Source of the DNA: Amycolatopsis lexingtonensis
Lineage (GTDB): Bacteria; Actinomycetota; Actinomycetes; Mycobacteriales; Pseudonocardiaceae
Length of the DNA stretch: 64,000 bases
Direction of reading: 5' to 3'
Assembly (NCBI RefSeq): GCF_014873755.1
Contig: NZ_JADBEG010000001.1
Location: forward strand, 7,042,501-7,106,500
Shown: piece after piece, positions 1 to 6,879 of the stretch
Position numbering within the stretch: the stretch's first letter is position 1
Layout of the letters: every line of letters starts with the position of its first letter
The notes under the pieces: model-generated
Databases searched by the model: none
Told to the model about the DNA's origin: nothing
The model's input: only the letters and a program-made list of their open reading frames with translations
Made by a program: the position numbers and the translations under genes

Positions 1-1119
1 GGCGTGCTCGGCTCGGCCGACGACGCGGTCGGCATGGCGACGGTGATCGGGCTCGGCGGCCTGACCACGGTCGGCCTGACCTACCTCGCGGCGGAGTGGG
101 TGGCGCGGCCGGTGATGACGATCGCGCTGGGCGTCCTGCCGCCGCGCGGTTCGCTGCCGGTCACCGTGCTCACCCGGCTGGTCGTCACCTGGGCGCTGGC
201 CAGCGGCGTCCCGTTCGTGGGCGTGCTGCTCGTCGCCACCCCGCCGGACCTCGGCTCGGGCGACCCCACCGCGAGCCTGGTCCTGCTGTCGGTGATCGGC
301 CTCGGCGTCGGCGCGATCGGCACCGCGCTGCTGGCCAGGGCGGTCGCGGCGCCGCTGCACCGGCTGCGCGTGGCGCTCGACGGGATCGCGCACGGCGACA
401 CGAACGTCGCGGTCGACGTCGACGACTCCAGCGAGATCGGCCTGCTCCAGACGTCGGTGAACCAGCTCGCCGCCGGCCTGCGCGAGCAGGCGCGGATGCG
501 GGACCTCTTCGGCAGGCACGTCGGCGCCGACGTCGCCCGGCACGCGCTCGAGTACGGCGCCTCGCTCTCCGGGGACGTCCGGGAGGTGACGGCGCTGTTC
601 GTCGACGTCGTCGACTCGACCGCGCTGGCCTACCGGACGCCGCCGGAGGAGCTGGTCGGGAAGCTGAACCGGCTGTTCGCGGCCGTCGTCTCCGCGGTCG
701 GCGCGCGCGGCGGGCTGGTCAACAAGTTCCAGGGCGACGCCGCGCTGTGCATCTTCGGCGCCCCGACGCGGCTCGCGGACGCGCCGACCGCCGCGCTCGC
801 CGCGGCCCGCGCGATCCGGGACGCCGTCCACGAGGCCGGGGAGCTCGACCTCGGCATCGGCGTCTCGAGTGGCCCGGTGTTCGCCGGACAGCTCGGCACC
901 AGCAGCCGCCTCGAATACACCGTGATCGGCGACGCGGTCAACGAGGCCGCACGGCTGACCGAGCTGGCCAAGACGACGCCGTCACGCATCCTCGCCAGCG
1001 ACGCCGTCGTCTCGGCGGCCCTGCCGAGCGAAGCGGCCTACTGGACGAAGCACGGTGAGCTCGAGCTGCGCGGCCGTGAGGAAGCGACGCCGACCTGGAC
1101 CACGCGTCAGGACAGCTGA
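1..1119 (+). CDS. Class III adenylate/guanylate cyclase with HAMP linker, 5'-truncated by the window
   Basis: The reading frame is open to the left edge, so the N-terminus lies outside. What remains has hydrophobic membrane segments over about residues 10-110, a HAMP-like linker at about 112-165, and a class III cyclase catalytic domain at about 185-360. The metal-binding aspartates lie in LFVDVVDST and KFQGDAALCIFG; VIGDAVNEAARL is the nucleotide-binding segment. The layout resembles the mycobacterial membrane-HAMP-cyclase group (Rv1318c-Rv1320c, Rv3645), which make cAMP from ATP at the inner membrane face. The substrate (ATP or GTP) is not proven here. The 3' end overlaps the convergent FabH-like gene by 13 bases. 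Confidence 0.88.
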   Translation, partial: GVLGSADDAVGMATVIGLGGLTTVGLTYLAAEWVARPVMTIALGVLPPRGSLPVTVLTRLVVTWALASGVPFVGVLLVATPPDLGSGDPTASLVLLSVIGLGVGAIGTALLARAVAAPLHRLRVALDGIAHGDTNVAVDVDDSSEIGLLQTSVNQLAAGLREQARMRDLFGRHVGADVARHALEYGASLSGDVREVTALFVDVVDSTALAYRTPPEELVGKLNRLFAAVVSAVGARGGLVNKFQGDAALCIFGAPTRLADAPTAALAAARAIRDAVHEAGELDLGIGVSSGPVFAGQLGTSSRLEYTVIGDAVNEAARLTELAKTTPSRILASDAVVSAALPSEAAYWTKHGELELRGREEATPTWTTRQDS

Positions 1120-2096
1120 CCCAGATCCGGCCAGCGCAGCACGGTCGACCCCCAGGTCAGGCCCGCGCCGAACGCGCTGAGCAGGACGCGGTGGCCGGGC
1201 GCGAGGGTGCCGTCGGCGCGAGCGTCGGCCAGCGCGAGCGGGATGGACGCGGCGCTGGTGTTGCCGACCCGGTCGATGTTGGCCACGACGGCGTCCACCG
1301 GCATGCCCAGCTGCTTCGCCGTCGCCTGGAGGATCCGGATGTTCGCCTGGTGCCCGACGAAGCGGTCGACGTCGCCGACCACCCAGCCCGCGCGCTCCAG
1401 CACGGTGCGCGAGGACTCCGCCATCCGCGCGCAGGCGTGCCGGAAGACCGCGGTGCCCTGCATGGCGAGGAACCGGTCGGCCGGGGTGTCCGAAAGCCGC
1501 TTCCGGGCGCCGCCGGCTTCGACCCACAGCAGGTCGGCGAGCTCGCCCTCGCTGTGCAGGTCGAACGGCCCGAACGCGCCCGGCTCGTCGGCGTCGCCGG
1601 CCCGCAGCAGGACCGCCCCGGCGCCGTCACCGAAGATCGGCACGGTGGTGCGGTCGTTCGGGTCGATGAGCGTGGTGAAGGTGTCGGCGCCGATCACGAG
1701 CACGCGCTCGGCGAGCCCGCCCGCGATGAATCCGGCCGCGGTGGCGAGCGCGTAGACGAAGCCGCTACAGACGGCGTTGACGTCGAACGCCGCGGCCGTG
1801 CCGAGCCCGAGCCGGGCGGCGACCTGCGGCGCGCTGGCCGGGCACGGCTGGTCGGGTGTGGAGGTGGCGAGCACGACCATGTCGGCGCTCCCGCCGCCCA
1901 GCGCTTCGCGGCCCGCGCCGACCGCGAGGTCCACAGTGGACTCGTCCGGCCCGGAGACGCGGCGCTCGCGGATCCCGGTACGGGTCCGGATCCACTCGTC
2001 CGAGGTGTCGAGCCGGGCGGCGATCTCGTGGTTGTCCAGGACTTTCGTCGGCAACCACGAGCCGAGGCCGGTCAGCACGGCGGCAGGTGCGGGCAC
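1107..2096 (-). CDS. 3-oxoacyl-ACP synthase III (FabH-like)
   Basis: 329 residues, full length for FabH. The thiolase-fold catalytic triad is visible: Cys110 in DVNAVCSGF, His249 in GHQANIRI and Asn279 in VGNTSAAS. FabH enzymes condense an acyl-CoA starter with malonyl-ACP to begin fatty acid synthesis; homologues also act in specialised metabolism. No FAS II cluster sits beside it, so this looks like a stand-alone paralogue. It starts with GTG behind a strong GGGGAGG ribosome site and is divergent from the Lrp-type regulator at 2309, which could control it. The start-proximal region contains one of the unusual TCCACWGTGGA palindromes (1930-1940). Confidence 0.9.
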   Translation of the reverse strand: MPAPAAVLTGLGSWLPTKVLDNHEIAARLDTSDEWIRTRTGIRERRVSGPDESTVDLAVGAGREALGGGSADMVVLATSTPDQPCPASAPQVAARLGLGTAAAFDVNAVCSGFVYALATAAGFIAGGLAERVLVIGADTFTTLIDPNDRTTVPIFGDGAGAVLLRAGDADEPGAFGPFDLHSEGELADLLWVEAGGARKRLSDTPADRFLAMQGTAVFRHACARMAESSRTVLERAGWVVGDVDRFVGHQANIRILQATAKQLGMPVDAVVANIDRVGNTSAASIPLALADARADGTLAPGHRVLLSAFGAGLTWGSTVLRWPDLGQLS

Positions 2097-2308
2097 GGGA
2101 GAGCCTCCCCACGCCGGTGGGTTGGCGGGTGACCGGCTGGTCTTCCACTTGTATGGGCTACCCCCTGGTAGACCCGTGAGTTGTGTTCCAGGTCACTCAA
2201 AAAGTTGTTTCATCTTCGCCTCGTTCGGAGTAGTGAGCGACGTCACGGAGGAGTGAGCGCCGAAGTAACTCCAGGCGGATTGTCGGGGGTGCCGGTTAGC
2301 CTGCTTGA

Positions 2309-2782
2309 GTGCAGACACCCGACCTCGACCAGCTGGACACCGCCATCCTCGCCTGCCTCCAGGCGGACGCCCGCACCATCGCGGAGACCATCGGAGCGAA
2401 GGTCGGCCTCTCGGCCGCGGCGGTCCAGCGGCGGATCAAGCGGCTGCGCGAGGCGGGCGTCATCGAGCGCGAGGTGGCGGTGCTCTCGCCGGAGGCGCTC
2501 GGGCTGAACATGACGTTCGTGGTGATGGTCGAGATGGAGCGGGAGAACCTCGCGGTCCTCGACGCGTTCCGCCGCCAGGTGCTCACCGACGACTGCGTCC
2601 AGCAGTGCTACTACGTCACCGGCAACGCGGACTTCGTGCTGATCGTGACGTGCCCGGACATGGCGGGCTTCGAGGCGTTCACGCGGCGGATGTTCTTCGA
2701 GAACCCGAACGTGCGGCACTTCACGACGAGCGTGGCGATGGACCGGGTGAAGGTGGGGCTGGACCTGCCGCTGGGGCCTTAG
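2309..2782 (+). CDS. Lrp/AsnC family transcriptional regulator
   Basis: 157 residues: an N-terminal winged helix-turn-helix (about 6-55, with LSAAAVQRRIKRLREAGVI as the recognition region) followed by an AsnC ligand-binding/oligomerisation domain (about 68-145). Members bind amino acids or related small molecules and form octamers on DNA. The GTG start lies 6 bases behind TAGCCT (2297-2302) with no Shine-Dalgarno, so a leaderless transcript is likely. It is divergent from the FabH-like gene; local control is possible but unproven. The effector is unknown. Confidence 0.9.
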   Translation: MQTPDLDQLDTAILACLQADARTIAETIGAKVGLSAAAVQRRIKRLREAGVIEREVAVLSPEALGLNMTFVVMVEMERENLAVLDAFRRQVLTDDCVQQCYYVTGNADFVLIVTCPDMAGFEAFTRRMFFENPNVRHFTTSVAMDRVKVGLDLPLGP

Positions 2783-2815
2783 GCGGCGCGAGTCTTCGCA
2801 GGCCGGTTGCTTCGT

Positions 2816-3375
2816 TCAGAGCGCGAACGCCGTGACGACGTAGCCGCCGACCTGTGCGATGTAAGTCAGCTTCACCACGTCCCCACCGGACGTCATCTTG
2901 ACGGCCAGCACCTGGGTGGGATCGGCCTTCGGGTTCGGCGGGAGCGTGAACCGGATGTCGAGGGCGTCACCGTCGCCGACCCGACCGCACCGGTCGGCTT
3001 GCGCACGGACGGCCGCGACGTCGACGGTCCCGCGCGCGGTCGTCCCGGGATCACGTGCGCCTGGTCTTCGAAGGTGTGTGTGTGTGTCGAGCGCGAACCG
3101 CGTGCCGACGTACAGCTGGCCGTCCGGGTTGCTGGTGGCTGTGCAATCCGCGGGCCGGGGACGAGCAGGGCGATCTCCGCGAGGATGAATACCCGGTGCG
3201 CGAGGCCGTTATTGCGGGTCAGGTGCGACTGGAACCCGGCGGGGTCGGGCGGGAGCGAGACGAGGTCCGTTGCCGCCTTCGCCGGAGCGGGCCCGGCCGT
3301 TCCGGCGCTCTGCCCCGCGCTGCCCGCGGCGCACATCGCCAGTAGAACCGGCACCAGCCGCCATCCGGGCCTCAT
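2816..3375 (-). pseudogene. Secreted hypothetical protein, frame broken at several points
   Basis: The ATG at 3375 opens a signal peptide (MRPGWRLVPVLLAMCAAGSA), then a coding-like segment to about 3150. From about 3146 the coding signal moves to the next frame (reading DCTATSNPDGQLYVGTRFALD). At the (AC)7 tract (3074-3087) it returns to the first frame (TFEDQAHVIPG). Near 3040-3055 it moves again to a frame that ends at a TGA (2816-2818) with the C-terminus VGGYVVTAFAL. Third-position GC follows these switches. The span is 560 bases, not a multiple of three. It is either a decayed gene or clustered base-calling errors. The product would be a secreted protein of about 185 residues of unknown family. 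Confidence 0.6.
3074..3087. repeat. (GT)7 dinucleotide tract inside the broken gene
   Basis: Seven perfect GT units (AC on the coding strand) in a chromosome otherwise poor in simple AT-containing repeats. Gain or loss of one unit would shift the reading frame of the secreted-protein gene at exactly the point where the coding signal changes frame. Confidence 0.85.
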
Positions 3376-3478
3376 GACGTCCCCTGACCGCGGCCGGTGG
3401 CCGGCGGAAATCGGTGGGACAGCCACCGGGCCACCGATATCCTGGTCCGCTGTCCACCTGGGGGAAGGACTCCGCAGC

Positions 3479-4678
3479 ATGCTCCGGGACCGCCGGCTCT
3501 TCCTCGCCGCCACCCTGATCGACGCGCTCGGCAGCGGGCTGTGGGTGCCCTTCGCGCTCCTCTTCCTCGTGCACGGCCAAGGCCTCGGACTGGTCGACGC
3601 CGGGACGTCGCTGAGCACCGGGGCGCTGCTCGCGCTCGTCACCGGGCCGGCCACCGGGGCGGCCATGGACCGGTTCGAGCCGCGGGCGCTGCTCGTGGCC
3701 GGGAACCTCGTGCGGGTCGGGGCCTTCTGCGCCTACCCCTTCGTGCACAGCAACTGGCAGGTGATCGTCGTCTCGACCGTGGCCGGGGTCGGGGACCGGC
3801 TGTTCTGGACGTGCAACGCGCCGATGGCAGCGCAGCTCGCCGGGGGACGGGACACCGATCGGGTGCTCGCGACGCAGACGGCGGGACGGTTCGCCGGGGC
3901 GGGTGTCGGCGCCGCCGCGATGGCCGTGCTGCCGACCATCACCAGTCCGTGGGCCTTCCACCTGCTCGCGTACGTGAACGCGGCGAGCTTCGCCGTCGCG
4001 GCGGTCCTGATCCGCCTGCTCCCCCGTGCCGAAGCCCGCGCCGGCCGCCCGGCGGGGAGCTGGCGAGCCGTGCTCGGAGACCGGCCCTTCACCGGTTTCT
4101 GCTTCACCCACCTGGCTTTCACGCTCGCCAGCGCCAGCAAGTTCGCCGTACTGCCGCTCGTCGTGCGGGATCTGCTGCACGGTCCACAGTGGATCGCCGG
4201 GACCGCCATCACGCTCGGGACCGTGGTCGTCGTCACGACGCAGCGGCCGGTCGTCGCGGTGCTGGCCCGGCGCAGCCGGACGGCCGGGCTGATCGGGGCC
4301 GCCGTGCTGTTCGCCGCCTGCTTCGCGCTGCTGATCCCGCTGGAAGCCGTTCCGCTGGGCGTCGCCACCGGGCTGATCCTCGTGGCCAGCGTCGGGTTCT
4401 CGGTCGCGGAGGCGATGTTCGGCCCGACCGCCACCGCGGCGGCCGCCGAAGCCGCGCCGCGCGGGGCCGAAGGGCGGGCCAGCTCGATCTTCCAGCTCTC
4501 CTGGGGGCTGCCCGTCGCGCTCGCGCCCGGCCTGCTGGCCCTGCTGCTCACCGCGGGCAACGCCCTGACCTGGTCGGTGCTGGCGCTGACCTGCGCGGCC
4601 GCCGTCCCGGCGCTGCTCGCGCTGCGGAAACGGCTGCCGGCCGCACTGCGCGAGCCGTCACCACCCGTGCCCGCCTGA
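3479..4678 (+). CDS. MFS family transporter
   Basis: 399 residues from the ATG at 3479, which follows a GGGGGAAGGA purine run. The open frame extends far upstream, but codon third-position bias begins near here. The protein is almost entirely hydrophobic, with about 10-12 membrane segments. The short loop AAMDRFEPRALLVAGN after helix 2-3 matches the MFS signature region. It is probably a drug or metabolite exporter driven by proton gradient; the substrate cannot be read from sequence. It contains a TCCACAGTGGA palindrome (4183-4193) read as Gly-Pro-Gln-Trp. Confidence 0.85.
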   Translation: MLRDRRLFLAATLIDALGSGLWVPFALLFLVHGQGLGLVDAGTSLSTGALLALVTGPATGAAMDRFEPRALLVAGNLVRVGAFCAYPFVHSNWQVIVVSTVAGVGDRLFWTCNAPMAAQLAGGRDTDRVLATQTAGRFAGAGVGAAAMAVLPTITSPWAFHLLAYVNAASFAVAAVLIRLLPRAEARAGRPAGSWRAVLGDRPFTGFCFTHLAFTLASASKFAVLPLVVRDLLHGPQWIAGTAITLGTVVVVTTQRPVVAVLARRSRTAGLIGAAVLFAACFALLIPLEAVPLGVATGLILVASVGFSVAEAMFGPTATAAAAEAAPRGAEGRASSIFQLSWGLPVALAPGLLALLLTAGNALTWSVLALTCAAAVPALLALRKRLPAALREPSPPVPA

Positions 4679-4833
4679 GCGCAAGGGGTATGTGCCCGGT
4701 GTTACACCACAATGGACGGATGCAACCGATCAAGTGAACGTGAAGCATTCTCCGTCATGACCGTCGGCCCTGGTCATCTCCTTGCCGAACAGTTCGCGCC
4801 GCGCGAACCGACCGCGAGACTCCAGGAGGGGCC

Positions 4834-5238
4834 GTGCACACCGACGCCGTACACCAGAGCCAGTTCGTGCTGCTGAACGAGAGCACCACGCCCGTCCTGT
4901 CCCGCCTCTCCTACCACGTGCACGAGCCGTTCGCGGTGACCGTGGCCTTCCGGACCGAGCGCGGCCGGTGGATCGAGTGGACCTTCGCGCGTGACCTCCT
5001 CGTGTCCGGGCTCGACGAGCCCACCGGTCTCGGCGACGTCCGGATCCGCCCGGACCTGTCCGAGGACGAAGACTTCCTCACCCTGGAAATCGAGTCACCG
5101 GACGGCTATGCGTCGTTCGAGCTGGAGCGCGAAGACATCCGGACGTTCCTCGAAGCGTCCTACGAGCTGGTGCCGCTCGGCGAAGAGAGCGCGCACTTCG
5201 ACGTCGACGGGCTGATCGAGGAGATCAGCAACGTCTGA
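4834..5238 (+). CDS. SsgA-like sporulation/cell-division regulator (SsgB type)
   Basis: 134 residues, the usual size of SsgA-like proteins. Family features visible are the N-terminal LSYHVHEPFAVTVAFRTE block, WTFARDLLVSGL, the T-G-x-GDVR motif and a C-terminal FDVDGLIEEI tail. SsgA-like proteins occur in morphologically complex actinomycetes, where SsgB helps place FtsZ at sporulation septa. It starts with GTG behind CCAGGAGGGG. The gene is transcribed alone and ends before a strong bidirectional hairpin. Its presence supports a mycelial or sporulating host. Confidence 0.92.
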   Translation: MHTDAVHQSQFVLLNESTTPVLSRLSYHVHEPFAVTVAFRTERGRWIEWTFARDLLVSGLDEPTGLGDVRIRPDLSEDEDFLTLEIESPDGYASFELEREDIRTFLEASYELVPLGEESAHFDVDGLIEEISNV

Positions 5239-5271
5239 CCCCTGAACCTCCCAATCCCGCGGCGAGGAACG

Positions 5272-5318
5272 AAGGGCGGGGTTTCGAGTGCGCTGGAGGC
5301 ACTCGAAACCCCGCCCTT
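5272..5318. terminator. Bidirectional intrinsic terminator, 20-bp perfect stem
   Basis: Arms 5272-5291 and 5299-5318 are perfectly complementary with a 7-base loop. An AA run precedes and TTT follows the stem. It separates the convergent SsgA-like gene and the protease gene, so it can serve both. Confidence 0.85.
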
Positions 5319-5332
5319 TCGCGTAACCGGGA

Positions 5333-6436
5333 TCAGCTGGTCTTGAGGGTGGTGCCGGTGCCCGACAGCGCGCCGGCGATCGGGTAGAAGTACGTCACGC
5401 TCGTGTTGCCGCCGGACAGGACGCCCTGCGCGTAGTTGCCGGCGATGAAGCCGCCGCCGGAGTCGCCGGCCGCCGAGCGGACGTTGGTCGCGGTCATGCC
5501 GTTGACCGTGCCCTCGGCGTAGCGGACGCTCTGGTTCTTGGCGCCGATGGTGCCGCAGGTCCAGCCGGTGGTCGAGCCGGCCTTGCAGACCGACGAGCCG
5601 GTCGCCGCGTTCGACGAGCCGCGCACCGCGGTGCCGTTGTTCATCTGCGCGAGCGGGGTCCAGCTGCTGTTGGTCCGGACCGCCGCGTAGTCGACGCCCG
5701 GGAAGCGGTAGGTGATCCAGCTGCCGAGCGCCGCGCCGTTCGACCCGGTCAGCGAGCCGCCGCCGGTGAGCGCGCCGCAGTGGCCGGCGGTGACGAAGCC
5801 GGTCGTGGTGGCGAAGCCGACCGAGCAGCGCGACGAGCCGCCGATGTAGTAGGCGTCACCACCGCGGATGTTCGCGTGCAGCGTCGGTTTCGCGGCCGCG
5901 TCGAGGATCGTCACCGACGACTTGTCCACACCGGACTGCGTCAGGAAGGTTTCGGCCGCGGCGCGCTGGCCCTGCAGAACCGACACCGTCACGCGGTTGG
6001 TCGTGGAGTCCACGCCCCAGCCGGTGATCGCGTACGGCGCCGAGGCGTCCCGCGCGTTCAGGGTGTCCACAGTGGAGTCGAGCTGGCGGGCGCTGAACTT
6101 CACGACCTCCGCTTCGGCCCCGGATTCGCGGATCTTGGCGACCGACGCGGCGTCGGTCGTCTGGATGTGCGCCTTGCCGGTGGCCGCGTTGTAGGTCGCG
6201 CCACCGAACGCGTCGCCGAGCGTCGCGCTGACGGCCTCGGTGACCTTGGTCGCGACTTCCTCGCTCTTCAGCCGCGTCAGCACCTGGTCGTGGGTCAGGC
6301 CGAGGTCGCGCTGCATCGCGGGCACGATGTCCGGGTTCAGCAGGTCCTGGCCCGACGCGGGAACGGCGGTCGCGGCCAGCGCGCCCGTCGCCATCACCGC
6401 GGTGGCAGCGGCACCGAGAAGTCTCGCGATCTTCAT
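5333..6436 (-). CDS. Secreted streptogrisin/alpha-lytic-type S1 serine protease with pro-domain
   Basis: 367 residues: a signal peptide (about 1-29), an alpha-lytic-type pro-region (about 30-185) that acts as a folding chaperone in this family, and a chymotrypsin-fold catalytic domain (about 188-367). The catalytic triad is His219 (TAGHC), Asp249 (VDYAAV) and Ser326 (GDSGGG). Cysteines at 204/220 and 284/294 fit the two family disulfides. It should be exported, self-processed and degrade extracellular protein. Monocistronic, with a 443-base upstream region. One TTGTCCACA nonamer (5922-5930) and one TCCACAGTGGA palindrome (6066-6076) lie inside the coding sequence. Confidence 0.94.
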   Translation of the reverse strand: MKIARLLGAAATAVMATGALAATAVPASGQDLLNPDIVPAMQRDLGLTHDQVLTRLKSEEVATKVTEAVSATLGDAFGGATYNAATGKAHIQTTDAASVAKIRESGAEAEVVKFSARQLDSTVDTLNARDASAPYAITGWGVDSTTNRVTVSVLQGQRAAAETFLTQSGVDKSSVTILDAAAKPTLHANIRGGDAYYIGGSSRCSVGFATTTGFVTAGHCGALTGGGSLTGSNGAALGSWITYRFPGVDYAAVRTNSSWTPLAQMNNGTAVRGSSNAATGSSVCKAGSTTGWTCGTIGAKNQSVRYAEGTVNGMTATNVRSAAGDSGGGFIAGNYAQGVLSGGNTSVTYFYPIAGALSGTGTTLKTS

Positions 6437-6879
6437 GCTTCTCCCTAGTTGATTACGCGCGGCTCCGCACCGGCCACGCAGTGGTACTCACCCGGCTGAG
6501 CGTCCCCGCAGTGGGCGTTACGGTGCAATCCGGGCGCCCGGCGAATGGGTATACGCATTCACCCCGGACGTATCCCCTGCTCCAAGCGGTTCCGGACGCG
6601 GCACGTCACCCGGTCGGACAGGTCCTTAAGTAGGGTTTCCGTGAACTACTTTCAGTAGCAGAAGCACCTACCTGATCAAGCTAAGCGCCCCCGGAACGCG
6701 GGAATCACCGAGGTTTCGCACGCACGGTGCACCGAAAGCCCTCGATCCCGCGGCAAACCGGTGACAGCGGGTAGGCGGACGTGTGACGGCGGTACCGGCC
6801 ACCTATTCGGTTAATGGTTTACGAGCGGATCGGCGCTGCTTAGGCTCCGCGCACAGTGCCGGAGCGCCGAGGAGGTCAT
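6437..6879. other. Divergent intergenic region without a supported gene
   Basis: 443 bases between the protease (minus) and the LuxR regulator (plus). No frame shows coding bias. It is less GC-rich than its neighbours and must hold both promoters. The clearest structured element is the palindrome at 6543-6560. An AT-richer stretch at 6800-6830 is a candidate promoter for the LuxR gene. Confidence 0.6.
6543..6560. promoter_or_regulatory. Near-perfect palindrome, possible operator
   Basis: GAATGGGTATACGCATTC is symmetrical at 16 of 18 positions around a GTATAC centre. It lies about 107-124 bases upstream of the protease start. It could bind a dimeric regulator; the regulator is unknown. Confidence 0.4.

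Noticed and set aside
2807..3478. Upstream in-frame extension of the MFS transporter
   Set aside because: The added 224 codons are antisense to the broken secreted-protein gene and show no coding bias; a ribosome site precedes the ATG at 3479.
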